Counted from the first letter of the stretch, positions 6,611 to 15,729 are shown. The stretch: 15,913 nt of DNA from CAZBJJ01 sp964492245 (GCA_964492245.1 CAZBJJ010000048.1:1-15913); one strand, 5' to 3'. Notes: generated by a model from the sequence alone, not told the origin. Numbers and translations: made by a program.

Positions 6611-8871
6611 TTTTGCTCTCCTTCTACAAGCCGGTAGGAAAGGCCTCTTAAATTGCTGCCATCGGGAAGTTGGGCCGGCTCGGTGCTGTAATTGGTATAG
6701 ACGAAACAATTATTAGAAAAGCTCGTTTTGCGCACACTGCCGTATCTCAGCCCCGTCTCTACCAATTCGTGTCCGACAATTCTTGCCCCCTTAAGCCTTT
6801 CTAAAACGGGCAATAGCTCCTTCCAAAGGGCTTCGGCATCGTCGACCCAGTCCTCGGCCAGGGTATTCATAAAGGATTCCAAGGGGGAGTCGCGCAGATC
6901 CTCGTGTTTTTGCGCAATAAATAGGTAGGCGGGGTTGGCTCCGGTTTCGACCAGGGACAGAATATAGCGTTCCCGGTCCAGGGCGCGGTTTGCCGCCTCG
7001 TTTGAATAGGGTATATAGCCCTTTAACAATATTTGATAAAAGGGAATATCGGTGCTGATAATATCCCAAGAGCTGGAGCGAATGGGCAGGTCGCAGACAT
7101 AGGAGGCGGTGCCCAGGGCCCAGGCCTGGGGGCGAGAGAGCAAGAGCTGGCGAGATTCTGCACTAGAGCGCAGGAGTTTTAAATAATCTTCCCTTGCCTC
7201 GTTGCGGTAGTACGAGCGTTTAGAGCCGAAGTCGGAGCTGGTAAAATTTGCCAGGCTATCGGGGGCAAGTTGCAGGCTGGGGAATTTTTTCATGCTGGCT
7301 AAAAACTTTTTATACAGGCTGGTAACCTTGTTTTTTTTTAAAATCCAATGGACGCGGCTGTCTGTCTTTATGGTAAAGGTAGAAAGTTGATATTCCAAAA
7401 TTCTTACGGGGGCCTTGTTTATTCCCTTTGCAGAAATTACCTCGATTGCCTGAGCAAACATTTTCTTGTACAGGCGAACGGGGTCCAGGGCGCCAAAAAT
7501 ATTTACTTCGTTATCTTGCCCCCATGCCAATAGACGTTTTAAATTTCTCTTGCCGCCCAAAGAGGACTCGGGGCGGGCCTTTCGGGGATAGTCCGCCTTT
7601 ACCCCGCCCTTTATCCAGCCATCGTATTTAACCGTAAGCTCCGTTACGCCCCGTCCTTTAATGTCTTCTAAAATATCAATTGCCTTTTTAAAGGGGGTAT
7701 AGGGAATGGTAACATTCATAGGAACGCCGAAAACGGGCTTTACCTTTCGCGAAGAACCGATAAAGTTTACAAAAAGAGAGGGCTCCTGCGACAGCGGGCT
7801 TTTGCCAAAACCAGCATTTTTTTCGAGATAGCTTCTATAGGCATTTGCCATGCCCACATAGCTGTTTTCTGGGCCTTCCAGAAACACATAGCGTAAAGCC
7901 AGGGCTTCGCCTTTAAGGGGGCCGGTTTCAAAGATGGGTACGTCGCGGGGGGTACCGGTTTTTTCCCTAAAGGAGACCACGTCGTAATCGCGCACAACAA
8001 AGCCGGCATAGGCGCTGTTAAAGGCTGTGCGCAAATTAGCTGATTCCGCATATATGGTACTGCGCTCTGCTCCGCCTTCGATAATAGCCACATAGCCCAT
8101 TTTCTCGCGCGACAGGCCGAATATGGGCATGAGCACTGTCTCGGTTGGGCTGCGCAGCTGCAGGGGCTGAATGGAAGGGTCCCGGCCATAGACATGCTGT
8201 TCATAAATTTTGGAAAGGCCCAGTCGATTGAACTCGATAAGGGCACCCGAGCCATCGGGCACAAAGATATAGCCCTCTTCTGTCTGTGGGGCGGCCCCAA
8301 AATAGGGGAAGAGGGTTAGATCGATAAGCTCAATTTCCCAATCCGTATCCAGTTCGATACTGGCTAGGTCGATTTTCACTAATAAATTGGAGCCATCGAG
8401 GGTGATATCGACGGGAATAATAACGCCATCGCGGGTAAAATTGTGCGTGGCCCTAAAACCATTGGGAATTCCCTTTACTTTTAAGCCATTTCGGTTAATG
8501 ACATTGGTAAAGCTATTTGCCGGGAAGATGGTCCCATTTTTATCGCGGCTTCGAATCTGTACCAGGGAAGGCAGGGCATTTTTAAAATAGCCCTGTGCTA
8601 TTTCGTCCTCTTCCCAGTCCAAGGGCGAGGAATACCAGACATAACCACTGCCTATTTGTCTAACGGCCACAATGCCCCGCTCGACATTAAAATAAAGCTC
8701 TAAAGAGGAATTGCCTGCCCAGCGTTTAAAGCCCTCCTGCTCTAGAGTTGCCTCGTTCCAAGCTGCCCAAGCTGGCTCTTTTGCAAAGGCAAGTGATCCG
8801 GTACCCAAAAACAGGGCAAAAAGCAGTGCGGCGCAGCAAGGCTGAAGTGTTTTTTTTATAAAGTTCATCAT
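6607..8871 (-). CDS. Exported DUF5696-like protein, possible sugar-active TIM barrel
   Basis: This is a 754-aa exported protein. Recognition as DUF5696-like is from memory of such proteins in carbohydrate ABC-transporter loci. A signal peptide spans residues 1-30 (cleavage after SLAFA). Residues about 50-360 are beta-rich; 390-700 alternate predicted strands and helices like a (beta/alpha)8 barrel, with acidic residues at likely strand ends: VKYDGW (Asp417), APDSLANFTSSD (Asp538), SSWDIISTD (Asp603, Asp608), followed by GYIPYSNEAANRA (618-630). An unrecognised glycoside hydrolase or a glycan-binding protein is plausible, but no catalytic pair can be assigned. The start is ATG 8871, whose ATGA overlaps the preceding stop; ATG 8868 is possible. 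The only ribosome-binding-like AGGAGA lies 13 bases upstream, inside the preceding gene, implying coupling. A longer in-frame extension to 9063 would bury the signal peptide and is rejected. Confidence 0.75.
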   Translation of the reverse strand: MMNFIKKTLQPCCAALLFALFLGTGSLAFAKEPAWAAWNEATLEQEGFKRWAGNSSLELYFNVERGIVAVRQIGSGYVWYSSPLDWEEDEIAQGYFKNALPSLVQIRSRDKNGTIFPANSFTNVINRNGLKVKGIPNGFRATHNFTRDGVIIPVDITLDGSNLLVKIDLASIELDTDWEIELIDLTLFPYFGAAPQTEEGYIFVPDGSGALIEFNRLGLSKIYEQHVYGRDPSIQPLQLRSPTETVLMPIFGLSREKMGYVAIIEGGAERSTIYAESANLRTAFNSAYAGFVVRDYDVVSFREKTGTPRDVPIFETGPLKGEALALRYVFLEGPENSYVGMANAYRSYLEKNAGFGKSPLSQEPSLFVNFIGSSRKVKPVFGVPMNVTIPYTPFKKAIDILEDIKGRGVTELTVKYDGWIKGGVKADYPRKARPESSLGGKRNLKRLLAWGQDNEVNIFGALDPVRLYKKMFAQAIEVISAKGINKAPVRILEYQLSTFTIKTDSRVHWILKKNKVTSLYKKFLASMKKFPSLQLAPDSLANFTSSDFGSKRSYYRNEAREDYLKLLRSSAESRQLLLSRPQAWALGTASYVCDLPIRSSSWDIISTDIPFYQILLKGYIPYSNEAANRALDRERYILSLVETGANPAYLFIAQKHEDLRDSPLESFMNTLAEDWVDDAEALWKELLPVLERLKGARIVGHELVETGLRYGSVRKTSFSNNCFVYTNYSTEPAQLPDGSNLRGLSYRLVEGEQK

Positions 8872-10988
8872 AGACGTAATATTATCTCCTGGAAAAGTGT
8901 TGAACCAAACCCAAATACCTGCATAAAAAGCGAGATAAAAAGGACCACCACAATTAAAATAAGGGCTATGCCCAAAATAGAAAGCAGTATAGATAGGAGC
9001 GTAGTCTTTAAACTGTACTGATGCACTGAGCGAATTGCCAAAATAAAATGCACGCCAAACCAAAGATAGGATATCGCCTGTAACATGCGTAAAAATGCGC
9101 CCTCTTCCATTACCAGCACATTACTTACGAGCACAATGGGCACCGAAAGAAGTAAAAGCGGTAACAGCGAATAGGCGGTAAATATCCAAATTTCCTTAAA
9201 AGACCCCTTGCCGTCGTGCAGGGTACTGACCCCCCAGTTCGAGACCGTCCACAGCAGGCAAAGGCCCACCGTTGTGCCAAAGAGCACGAGAATATTCATA
9301 TGATCCAGCCGGTTCATATTAAAAATAAAGCCAATAAACTGAAACTGAAAAATACTTACCACAAAGCTCAGGGCCACAAAGATATTTGCATAGAGCAGAG
9401 AGCCTTTTTTCTCGAGCTTTAGCTCTTCCCAGCCCTTAAAGGGATGGCGCAGTAAATAAAAGGGAAAGCGCAGTGTCGATTGAAATATAACCCGTGCTTC
9501 CGGTGCTTTAAGGCGGCGTTTTCGTACCGCCCCAAGGATAAAGGGAAGGGCAATAAGGGCAAGTACAAAGAAGGCAAAAAAGCCAAAGTTTTTGCGCAAA
9601 ATCTCGGTGCGGTGTTCCCTAAAGGCCTCCGAATAACTGCGCCGATAATTTGACTCTTTATAATAGTACATTGCTTTTTTATATTCGCCCACGCGCTCAT
9701 AGGCCCTACCGAGGCCCCGCAAAACAATGTAGTTGTTTCTGTCCATCCCTAGAGCCTGATACCAGTATTCGCGCGCTTCTTCGTAAAAGCCGGCCTCAAA
9801 AAGAAAGGTGCCCTCGCGCAGGGCCTTGCCATACATGCCGGGTTCGAAGGAAGTAACCGAGCCCTTGTACTCGTCCAGCACAAAAATTCTGTCGTTCGAG
9901 CTCACCAAATCGACTGCGTTTCTAAAGGCACCCACTTGGTCGCCGGGCCCGCCAAAAATGGTAATAAGATTGCAGGACTGATCGTACTGGAAAACCCTGC
10001 CCCGCTCGGTGTCCAGCACATTTATAAAGTTTTTTTCATCTATATCGATGGCAACAAGGCGGGATTTTTCCACCCGGTTTGTCCAAACACTCTCTAAATC
10101 GCCAAAAAAGGCAAGGTCTGGTTTGCGGCCGGCAAAGAGGATGTTTTCCGAAAGGGGATTGAGTTTTTTTACCTGTCCCTTTTGTTCGTCCTCGCCGAAG
10201 TTAGAAACCGTGTAGATAAAGCCCTCTTGGTCTAAACTAAAGTTTGCATACTCCACCGGCACAAAGCGGTACATGCGTTCCCGTTGGGCCTTGGTCATAA
10301 ATTTGCGCCAAATTAAATCTCGGCGCAGCCTTCCGCTCACATTTACCTTGTTCGAGCCATAAAAACCCAAAAAGGCCCCGTTGCGGGCAAAGGTCCAGGC
10401 CCCCCGATACGAGCCAAAGGACAGCACATATAGAACACCCAGCTGGTCGACTAAAAGATTTTCTGGCAGGAATTCGGTACTCTCTTCTATTAAATCGGTC
10501 TTTGGCTTTGCAATGGAAAATAAAAGTCGTTGCTCACTGTCGAAGACCAGAACCCGGTTTGCACCGCAGTCGGCAATATAAATGCGCTCTTCGTAATCGG
10601 TGCAGACGCCCCGCGGATCGACGAGCTCTAAGACCGATCCATCTTGGGTATAGAAGGTATCGATATTGCGCAAAAGCCTTAGCTCGCTATCGACGACGAC
10701 CAGCCTCTTGTTGCCGCTGTCCACTATCCAAATACTGCCATCGTCAGCGACATGCAGATCTTTGGGGTTTTTAAGGGGCCCAATACCCAGATCGAAGCCG
10801 GTAACGGCCCCAAGGGGCAGGTAAGCTGGTGTGGCCGGTACGCTGGTCTCCCAAATACCATAGTTGTACGAAAGCCAGGGTACCGGAGGTCGAGAAGGTG
10901 GATCGGCATACAGACCGCTCCCGCAAAGGGCAAGGAGCAGAAGGCCCAAAAGGAGTTTTCTCTGTCTGATAAAAAATAAAGATCTCAT
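8868..10988 (-). CDS. NHL beta-propeller, TPR and YIP1-like membrane protein
   Basis: This 706-aa protein joins three parts. After an N-terminal signal (1-28, probable cleavage after GLYA), residues 60-385 carry NHL-type propeller repeats, recognisable as LKNPKDLHVADDGSIWIVDS (72-91), VDPRGVCTDYEERIYIADCG (123-142), NFSLDQEGFIYTVS (249-262) and FRNAVDLVSSNDRIFVLDEY (355-374). Two TPR-like helical repeats follow (388-450: LFEAGFYEEAREYWYQAL, then YERVGEYKKAMYYYKES). A transmembrane segment (466-486) ends in basic RKRR. A polytopic YIP1-like domain (about 500-706) with around five membrane segments ends the protein. The propeller and TPR should be periplasmic and 490-530 cytoplasmic. ATG 10988 is 8 bp after the permease stop, with AAGGAG inside that gene's end. 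Function is unknown; placement suggests an accessory, scaffold or sensor for the transporters. Confidence 0.8.
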   Translation of the reverse strand: MRSLFFIRQRKLLLGLLLLALCGSGLYADPPSRPPVPWLSYNYGIWETSVPATPAYLPLGAVTGFDLGIGPLKNPKDLHVADDGSIWIVDSGNKRLVVVDSELRLLRNIDTFYTQDGSVLELVDPRGVCTDYEERIYIADCGANRVLVFDSEQRLLFSIAKPKTDLIEESTEFLPENLLVDQLGVLYVLSFGSYRGAWTFARNGAFLGFYGSNKVNVSGRLRRDLIWRKFMTKAQRERMYRFVPVEYANFSLDQEGFIYTVSNFGEDEQKGQVKKLNPLSENILFAGRKPDLAFFGDLESVWTNRVEKSRLVAIDIDEKNFINVLDTERGRVFQYDQSCNLITIFGGPGDQVGAFRNAVDLVSSNDRIFVLDEYKGSVTSFEPGMYGKALREGTFLFEAGFYEEAREYWYQALGMDRNNYIVLRGLGRAYERVGEYKKAMYYYKESNYRRSYSEAFREHRTEILRKNFGFFAFFVLALIALPFILGAVRKRRLKAPEARVIFQSTLRFPFYLLRHPFKGWEELKLEKKGSLLYANIFVALSFVVSIFQFQFIGFIFNMNRLDHMNILVLFGTTVGLCLLWTVSNWGVSTLHDGKGSFKEIWIFTAYSLLPLLLLSVPIVLVSNVLVMEEGAFLRMLQAISYLWFGVHFILAIRSVHQYSLKTTLLSILLSILGIALILIVVVLFISLFMQVFGFGSTLFQEIILRL

Positions 10989-10996
10989 AGCTTTTC

Positions 10997-11872
10997 CTAC
11001 TCCTTAATTCCCGATGCCGTCATTGTTTCGATAACCGATTTTTGGGTCAACTGAAAGAGCACAAGGGGTGGAAGCATCATTACAAGGCCAATTGCCGAGA
11101 CAACACCAGCGCGGGCAAGGCCCCCCGCCTGCACCTGCGACATAACAGCAGGCAAGACTTTCATAGACTCATCATAAATAAAATTGTTTCCCGGCTGGTT
11201 CCAAATGGCCTGAAAGGCAAAAATGGTCAGGGTTAGCCAGGCCGGTCGCACAGCCGGCATTACCACATGCCACCATGTAAACAATTCGCTGGCGCCATCA
11301 ATTCGCGAGGCCTCCAACAGCGAGGTGGGCACCTGGGTCATAAACTGGCGCATAAGGAATACGCCCAGCGTCTGCTGCATAACGGGCAAGAACAGGGCAG
11401 GATAGGTGTTAATAAGCCCCAGCTTTGCAATGATGATATATTGCGGTATATACAGCACCGAGCCCGTAAACAAAAGGGCCACAACAATTATCTCGCCAAT
11501 TGCCTTTTGGCCAGGAAAACGGTGCTTTGCCAGGGGATAGGCCGCCATACTCGAAATAAGGACATTGCCCACCGTGGCAACAGTAGCCACAAAAACGCTG
11601 TTAAACAGATAGCGGCTAAAGGGTACCCAGAGGTTGGAGAGAATTTGGGCCAGATTGATAAAGTTTTCGGTCGTGGGGTTTGCCACCCAGAGCCGGGGCG
11701 GAAAGATAAAAAGCTCTTCCATTGGCTTAAAGGCATTTACAAAGGCAAAGACCACGGGCAAGACCATAAAGGCCCCTAAAAGAGCCACTGCTAAGAACAA
11801 AAAGAAGGTGACCACCGGCGACCGGTTTAATTTACGCGCTGTGCGCAGCCGCCCTATTTTAAGACTAATCAT
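10997..11872 (-). CDS. Sugar ABC permease, MalG-type (first pair)
   Basis: This 291-aa CUT1-type permease subunit has hydrophobic segments near residues 20-47, 90-112, 126-146, 157-175, 211-224 and 255-274. Its EAA loop is SLLEASRIDGASELFTWWHV followed by V-M-P (184-206), with the invariant Gly and a Met-Pro in place of Leu-Pro. The C-terminus (TMTASGIKE) is typical of MalG-like subunits. ATG 11872 overlaps the end of the MalF-type gene by 8 bp and has a good site (AGGGGG, seven bases of spacing) inside that gene, so the two are translationally coupled. It should form the membrane channel with that MalF-type partner and take substrate from the 973-aa binding protein. No ATPase for it is encoded nearby. 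Confidence 0.92.
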   Translation of the reverse strand: MISLKIGRLRTARKLNRSPVVTFFLFLAVALLGAFMVLPVVFAFVNAFKPMEELFIFPPRLWVANPTTENFINLAQILSNLWVPFSRYLFNSVFVATVATVGNVLISSMAAYPLAKHRFPGQKAIGEIIVVALLFTGSVLYIPQYIIIAKLGLINTYPALFLPVMQQTLGVFLMRQFMTQVPTSLLEASRIDGASELFTWWHVVMPAVRPAWLTLTIFAFQAIWNQPGNNFIYDESMKVLPAVMSQVQAGGLARAGVVSAIGLVMMLPPLVLFQLTQKSVIETMTASGIKE

Positions 11873-12818
11873 TTGACAGCCCCCTAATGAGCTTGAAGAT
11901 AAGCTTGTTAGTTAGAAACATCATTAAAAAGAGTATTACCGCAATGGCACAGGCATAGCCCATTTCGAATCGGACCAGGCCATAGTCCATAATATAGGTG
12001 CCAATGGTGTCGGCAGCGTATCCGCGGGAGGGAAAACCCGCCACCGCCTTAACTACCTCGGCAACGCCAAAGGAGGCCCCAATTTGCATAACCGCCCCAA
12101 AAAGCAGCTGGGGCGCCATCTGCGGCAGGGTAATATACCAGAGTTCCTGCCAGCGGTTTTTAATGCCATCAATTGCACCGGCCTCGTACAGGCTGCGATC
12201 TATACTCTGAAAACCGGCAATAAAGGCCAGAAAGCCCGCGCCAAAACTGAGCCATATCTGCACGATGAGCACTATGTTCAAAACATATTTAGTATCGCCA
12301 ATCCAGTCGATGGGTTCGCGAATAATTCCCAAATTGATAAGCGTACCGTTTGCCAAGCCATAGAAGTCGCCGGAAAAAATAAAGACCCAGATAAAAAAGA
12401 GGTTGCCTGCCAGAGAGGGGGCGTAAAAAATAAGGGTAAGAAAGGATCTTAAATTGGCCCCAAAGTCGTTTATAAGCCATGCCAGCAAAAAGGAGAGCAC
12501 ATAACTGAGCGGGCCGGTTATAAAGGCAAAGACAAGGGTGTTTTTTACCACCTGTAAAAATATTTGGTCGTCCAGAATAAGGCGACTATAATTGGACCAA
12601 CCCGCCCATTTTGGAAATTCCAGCATATTAAAATTGGTAAAACTCAATATGATAGAAGAGACAATGGGCAATATGGTAAAAATGGAAAAAAGAACGAGGA
12701 AGGGCGCCATCAATAAATAGCTCTCCCTGCTCCGCATTATTTTTTTCCACAGGGGGATATGCCAGATTTCGGGTGAATTTAAGGTGGCCCCTGCTGCATG
12801 TGACAATTTATTTTTCAT
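11865..12818 (-). CDS. Sugar ABC permease, MalF-type (first pair)
   Basis: This 317-aa CUT1-type permease has hydrophobic segments near residues 35-60, 93-115, 125-149, 178-203, 234-250 and 287-305. The EAA loop is SLYEAGAIDGIKNRWQELWY ending I-T-L-P (209-232), a close match to the consensus. ATG 12818 is chosen: AAAGGAG lies ten bases upstream. A TTG codon three codons earlier is in frame but sits one base from that site, too close to use. The start overlaps the end of the 973-aa binding-protein gene by 11 bp. The first 30 residues are cytoplasmic. Together with the downstream MalG-type gene and the preceding binding protein it makes up an importer core lacking only the ATPase. Confidence 0.92.
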   Translation of the reverse strand: MKNKLSHAAGATLNSPEIWHIPLWKKIMRSRESYLLMAPFLVLFSIFTILPIVSSIILSFTNFNMLEFPKWAGWSNYSRLILDDQIFLQVVKNTLVFAFITGPLSYVLSFLLAWLINDFGANLRSFLTLIFYAPSLAGNLFFIWVFIFSGDFYGLANGTLINLGIIREPIDWIGDTKYVLNIVLIVQIWLSFGAGFLAFIAGFQSIDRSLYEAGAIDGIKNRWQELWYITLPQMAPQLLFGAVMQIGASFGVAEVVKAVAGFPSRGYAADTIGTYIMDYGLVRFEMGYACAIAVILFLMMFLTNKLIFKLIRGLSND

Positions 12819-15729
12819 CGAGGGCAAGCTCCTTTCGTTTTCGAGTAATTTCGTCGTTTATCATCTCGGTGTATTTATACAATGTGGCTCGAGCATTCAT
12901 ATTGTCGTAGACAACCCGGCTAAATGCGGTGTCCAGCATTCGCACGGTGTAATAGCCGCCGGGGACTTCTGGAATTTCTTTAACATGATTTCGCTGCCCC
13001 TCGATAAGGGCGACCTCTTCTTTAGACCAGGGCAGATTGTCGAAGGCCTCGATATTTGCGGTGTTCCAGCGGGCGGCAACGCCTAAAATTGTCTCGACCT
13101 GCCGGCCAAAGGCCAACTGGGTTTCGGCGCTGGACCACCATTTTAAAAACTCCCAGGCGGCATCGGGGTTTTTTACCGAGTTAAACATAACGCTGGCCGA
13201 ACCACTTGCCGCTTCCGATCGGTCTATGCTGCCATCGGCTTTTTTAATGCCGGGAATAAGGGTCATTGCCCATTCGTTGCGAATTTCTGGCGCGGCCACC
13301 GACAAGAGGCTGTAGGTGGGATAGGTAGCTAGGCCAATGGGCAACTCCCCCGTGCGAAATCTATTGTAAAAATCGTATTTTAAATCGAAGCCATAGGCCG
13401 AATAAAAATCGGTCCACATTTTAAAGGCCTTATAGGCCTCTGGCGAGGTAAGCCCCGAGTGCGTAAATTCCTCGTCGTAAAAATGCCCCTCGTACTGTGC
13501 TAAAAGGGTGGGAAAAACGTTTCGCGCCCCCATGCCGGCATCGATAAGCTCTAAGGCGTCGATGGCCTGGTAGGGCAGGCCAAATTGCATATTGTTGCGC
13601 TGCAAGACTGGGATCATAAGCTTAATGTCGTCCCAGGTCTGGGGTGGCTCCAAGCCCAATTCATCCAGCACGTCTTTGCGGTAGAACATCATATGGAAGT
13701 CTTGGGTGAGCGGGAGGGCATAACTGCCCCCCTGGAAGGAATAGGGCACTAGGGCGGTGGCCGAAAACCATTTTTCTACCTCGCGATAGTCCTTAAAAGT
13801 AGATAAATCGTAGAGCGCATTTCGAGCGGCAAAATTGATGGGTAGACCCCGCGCCACCCCAATGCAAATTTCTGGCCCCTTGCCCGCCAAGGTGGCTTCT
13901 ATTAGGGCTGCCTGCACAAGGCTTAAATTTACCTTAATGCCTGTTTTAGGCGTAAAGTCGTTAATAATGAGCTCGCGCAAAATCTGGGTCTGGTCGCGCC
14001 CAAGGCCGGTCCACACCGTAACTGCCTGGGCGTGGCGGGCGCCAATGCTATTGTAGTCTTCGAAAAAAGAGGCAAAAAAGGACCGAATATTCATCGACAT
14101 TTGGGCAAAAAAGCCGGCATTTGGCCTTGCTAGGCGGTCCTTACTTCCCATAAAGCCCAGGTAATCTAGCTCGAGGGGCACCTCTTTCCGGTATAAAATC
14201 CACTGTGCCATACCGGCAATATTGTCGCGAAAACTGGTCTGGCGCTTGGGAATATCCTCTGGTTTTCGGGCAAATTCTGCCAGCTGGCGGGCAACAATAC
14301 GCAATTGCGCGGCCTCGGAGCCCTTTTGCCCAGTAATAAGCTCGAAGTCGTCGGCCTGTTGGGTAAATCTAATTGATAGCCTATCGAGCTTTTCGATAAG
14401 CCCCGGTATTTCCTTGTCTAAATTGTAATCGCGATAAATATCGGGCTGGGCCCCCATTATCATAATAAACCGGCGGCGCAGGGTGTTTAATTCGTAGGTT
14501 AAATCGTCGACCTCGGTTAAAATGGCCGAAAGTGGGCCCAGGGTTCCCTCGAGGCGAATTGTATTGAGCCCCTTTTTTAAATGCACTAAAAGTTCCTCGC
14601 CAGTTTCTTTGGAGCGGGGTATTACATGTTGCCATTTTAATTTATAGGGAAATTCAAGGGCTTCCAGCTCTTTAAAAGGTATCTCCCCATTTACGGTAAC
14701 AGAGCGCACTGCTGCCATTCCCCGCTGGAAATTCTGTCGGCTCTTAAAATACAGGCGATACAAGCCCTCCTCGGGGGCCTGCATCTGCCATTCTATCCAC
14801 TGGCCGGGCAGTTTCCACGACCAATTGCCCCCGACCGTGTTTAGGCGTATTTTTGCCGGATGCGCAGGCTCGGTGGCGGCATCGGAGCGATCGAAGGTGC
14901 CGCTTAGAGTGGAGTCGGATTTTAAGCTAGTATGCTCTGCTTGCACCTTTACTAGGCCCTTTTCTATTTCGGCCAGGCCCATCGAGCGTTTTTCTTCTAT
15001 ATATTGGGCATAACTTGGAGGCAGGCTGTCGTTGTGTAGGCGAATATTGGCGATGGCAATATTTTCTCGGCGCAGTTCCAGGCGCAGGCTATGCGCCCCG
15101 GCAGTAACATATACTGGCATGCTCTTGCTATAAAAGCCCTGGCTATCCACAAAATCGCGACTGGACCAAGAAAAAACTTCTTTTTGATTGGGTTTTAACT
15201 CGTTGTCGTTTTCGTCCCGCGGAATTGCGGTGGCATCCTTCCATATGCGTGGAAAATATACACTTTGAAAATCGGCAAAGGGCAGTTCGCCATCAATATA
15301 AAGGGAAAACTCAATTCCCTGCCCCTTGCCCGGCAGGGGCACATAGTCTAAGGACACAAAATAGAAACCGGTTTCCTCTACTACGAAATCCCAATCGACC
15401 CAACCCTCTTCCCCTGTCCACAAGAGCACGTCCTGGCGACCCAAGTAATTGACCGGTCCTTCCAGCTGGGCCCCACCTCCTGCTTTGCGGTAATTGCCCG
15501 CAATAATTTCTATTGGGTTTTCGGGACGGGCTGCCCTTTGATGTTTAATAAGATAGCCAGATATTGAATTGGCCCTTGTCCAACGTATTAATTCTGCCTC
15601 TCCGCTTACCCTGTCGGCCTCGTCCGGCCCCAGCGTCTGTGCACAGATACTAAAAACAGGCATTAGTACCAGAACAAGACTTAAAAAAGTAGAACGCAGG
15701 AGCGATAACTGCAATTTTTCGAGTACCAT
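12808..15729 (-). CDS. Multidomain ABC solute-binding protein with tandem beta-sandwich modules
   Basis: This 973-aa exported protein opens the operon. Residues 1-30 form a signal peptide (cleavage likely after SICA; Cys29 has Ile before it and does not fit a lipobox). Two related beta-rich domains follow, about 75-235 and 285-412. They share GWVDWDFVVEETGFYFVSL / QWIEWQMQAPEEGLYRLYF, DGELPFADFQ / NGEIPFKELE and AGAHSLRLE / KGLNTIRLE, so they look duplicated and resemble galactose-binding or carbohydrate-binding folds. Residues about 440-560 are mostly helical. About 566-973 is a family 1 solute-binding fold (VTVWTGLGRDQTQILRELI, QDFHMMFYRKDVLDELGL, AAWEFLKWWSSAETQLAFGR). Ordinary members are about 420 aa. 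ATG 15729 has AAGGAG ten bases upstream. The added modules may dock the protein to polysaccharide or to an envelope partner. It overlaps the MalF-type gene by 11 bp. Confidence 0.85.
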   Translation of the reverse strand: MVLEKLQLSLLRSTFLSLVLVLMPVFSICAQTLGPDEADRVSGEAELIRWTRANSISGYLIKHQRAARPENPIEIIAGNYRKAGGGAQLEGPVNYLGRQDVLLWTGEEGWVDWDFVVEETGFYFVSLDYVPLPGKGQGIEFSLYIDGELPFADFQSVYFPRIWKDATAIPRDENDNELKPNQKEVFSWSSRDFVDSQGFYSKSMPVYVTAGAHSLRLELRRENIAIANIRLHNDSLPPSYAQYIEEKRSMGLAEIEKGLVKVQAEHTSLKSDSTLSGTFDRSDAATEPAHPAKIRLNTVGGNWSWKLPGQWIEWQMQAPEEGLYRLYFKSRQNFQRGMAAVRSVTVNGEIPFKELEALEFPYKLKWQHVIPRSKETGEELLVHLKKGLNTIRLEGTLGPLSAILTEVDDLTYELNTLRRRFIMIMGAQPDIYRDYNLDKEIPGLIEKLDRLSIRFTQQADDFELITGQKGSEAAQLRIVARQLAEFARKPEDIPKRQTSFRDNIAGMAQWILYRKEVPLELDYLGFMGSKDRLARPNAGFFAQMSMNIRSFFASFFEDYNSIGARHAQAVTVWTGLGRDQTQILRELIINDFTPKTGIKVNLSLVQAALIEATLAGKGPEICIGVARGLPINFAARNALYDLSTFKDYREVEKWFSATALVPYSFQGGSYALPLTQDFHMMFYRKDVLDELGLEPPQTWDDIKLMIPVLQRNNMQFGLPYQAIDALELIDAGMGARNVFPTLLAQYEGHFYDEEFTHSGLTSPEAYKAFKMWTDFYSAYGFDLKYDFYNRFRTGELPIGLATYPTYSLLSVAAPEIRNEWAMTLIPGIKKADGSIDRSEAASGSASVMFNSVKNPDAAWEFLKWWSSAETQLAFGRQVETILGVAARWNTANIEAFDNLPWSKEEVALIEGQRNHVKEIPEVPGGYYTVRMLDTAFSRVVYDNMNARATLYKYTEMINDEITRKRKELALDEK

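Noticed and set aside
6611..6709. N-terminal extension of the second MalF-type permease
   Set aside because: The extra 33 codons lie inside the DUF5696-like gene, are basic and non-membrane, and lack the strong ribosome binding site that precedes ATG 6610.
7767..8300. Minus-strand open frame of 177 codons inside the DUF5696-like gene
   Set aside because: It is a shifted frame of a gene with a good signal peptide and coherent sequence; its composition (Pro, Ala, Cys, Met) is typical of a shadow frame.
11267..11779. Plus-strand open frame of 170 codons opposite the MalG-type permease
   Set aside because: The opposite strand encodes a clear permease with the EAA loop, and this frame is rich in Lys, His, Gly and Asn with no domain signal.
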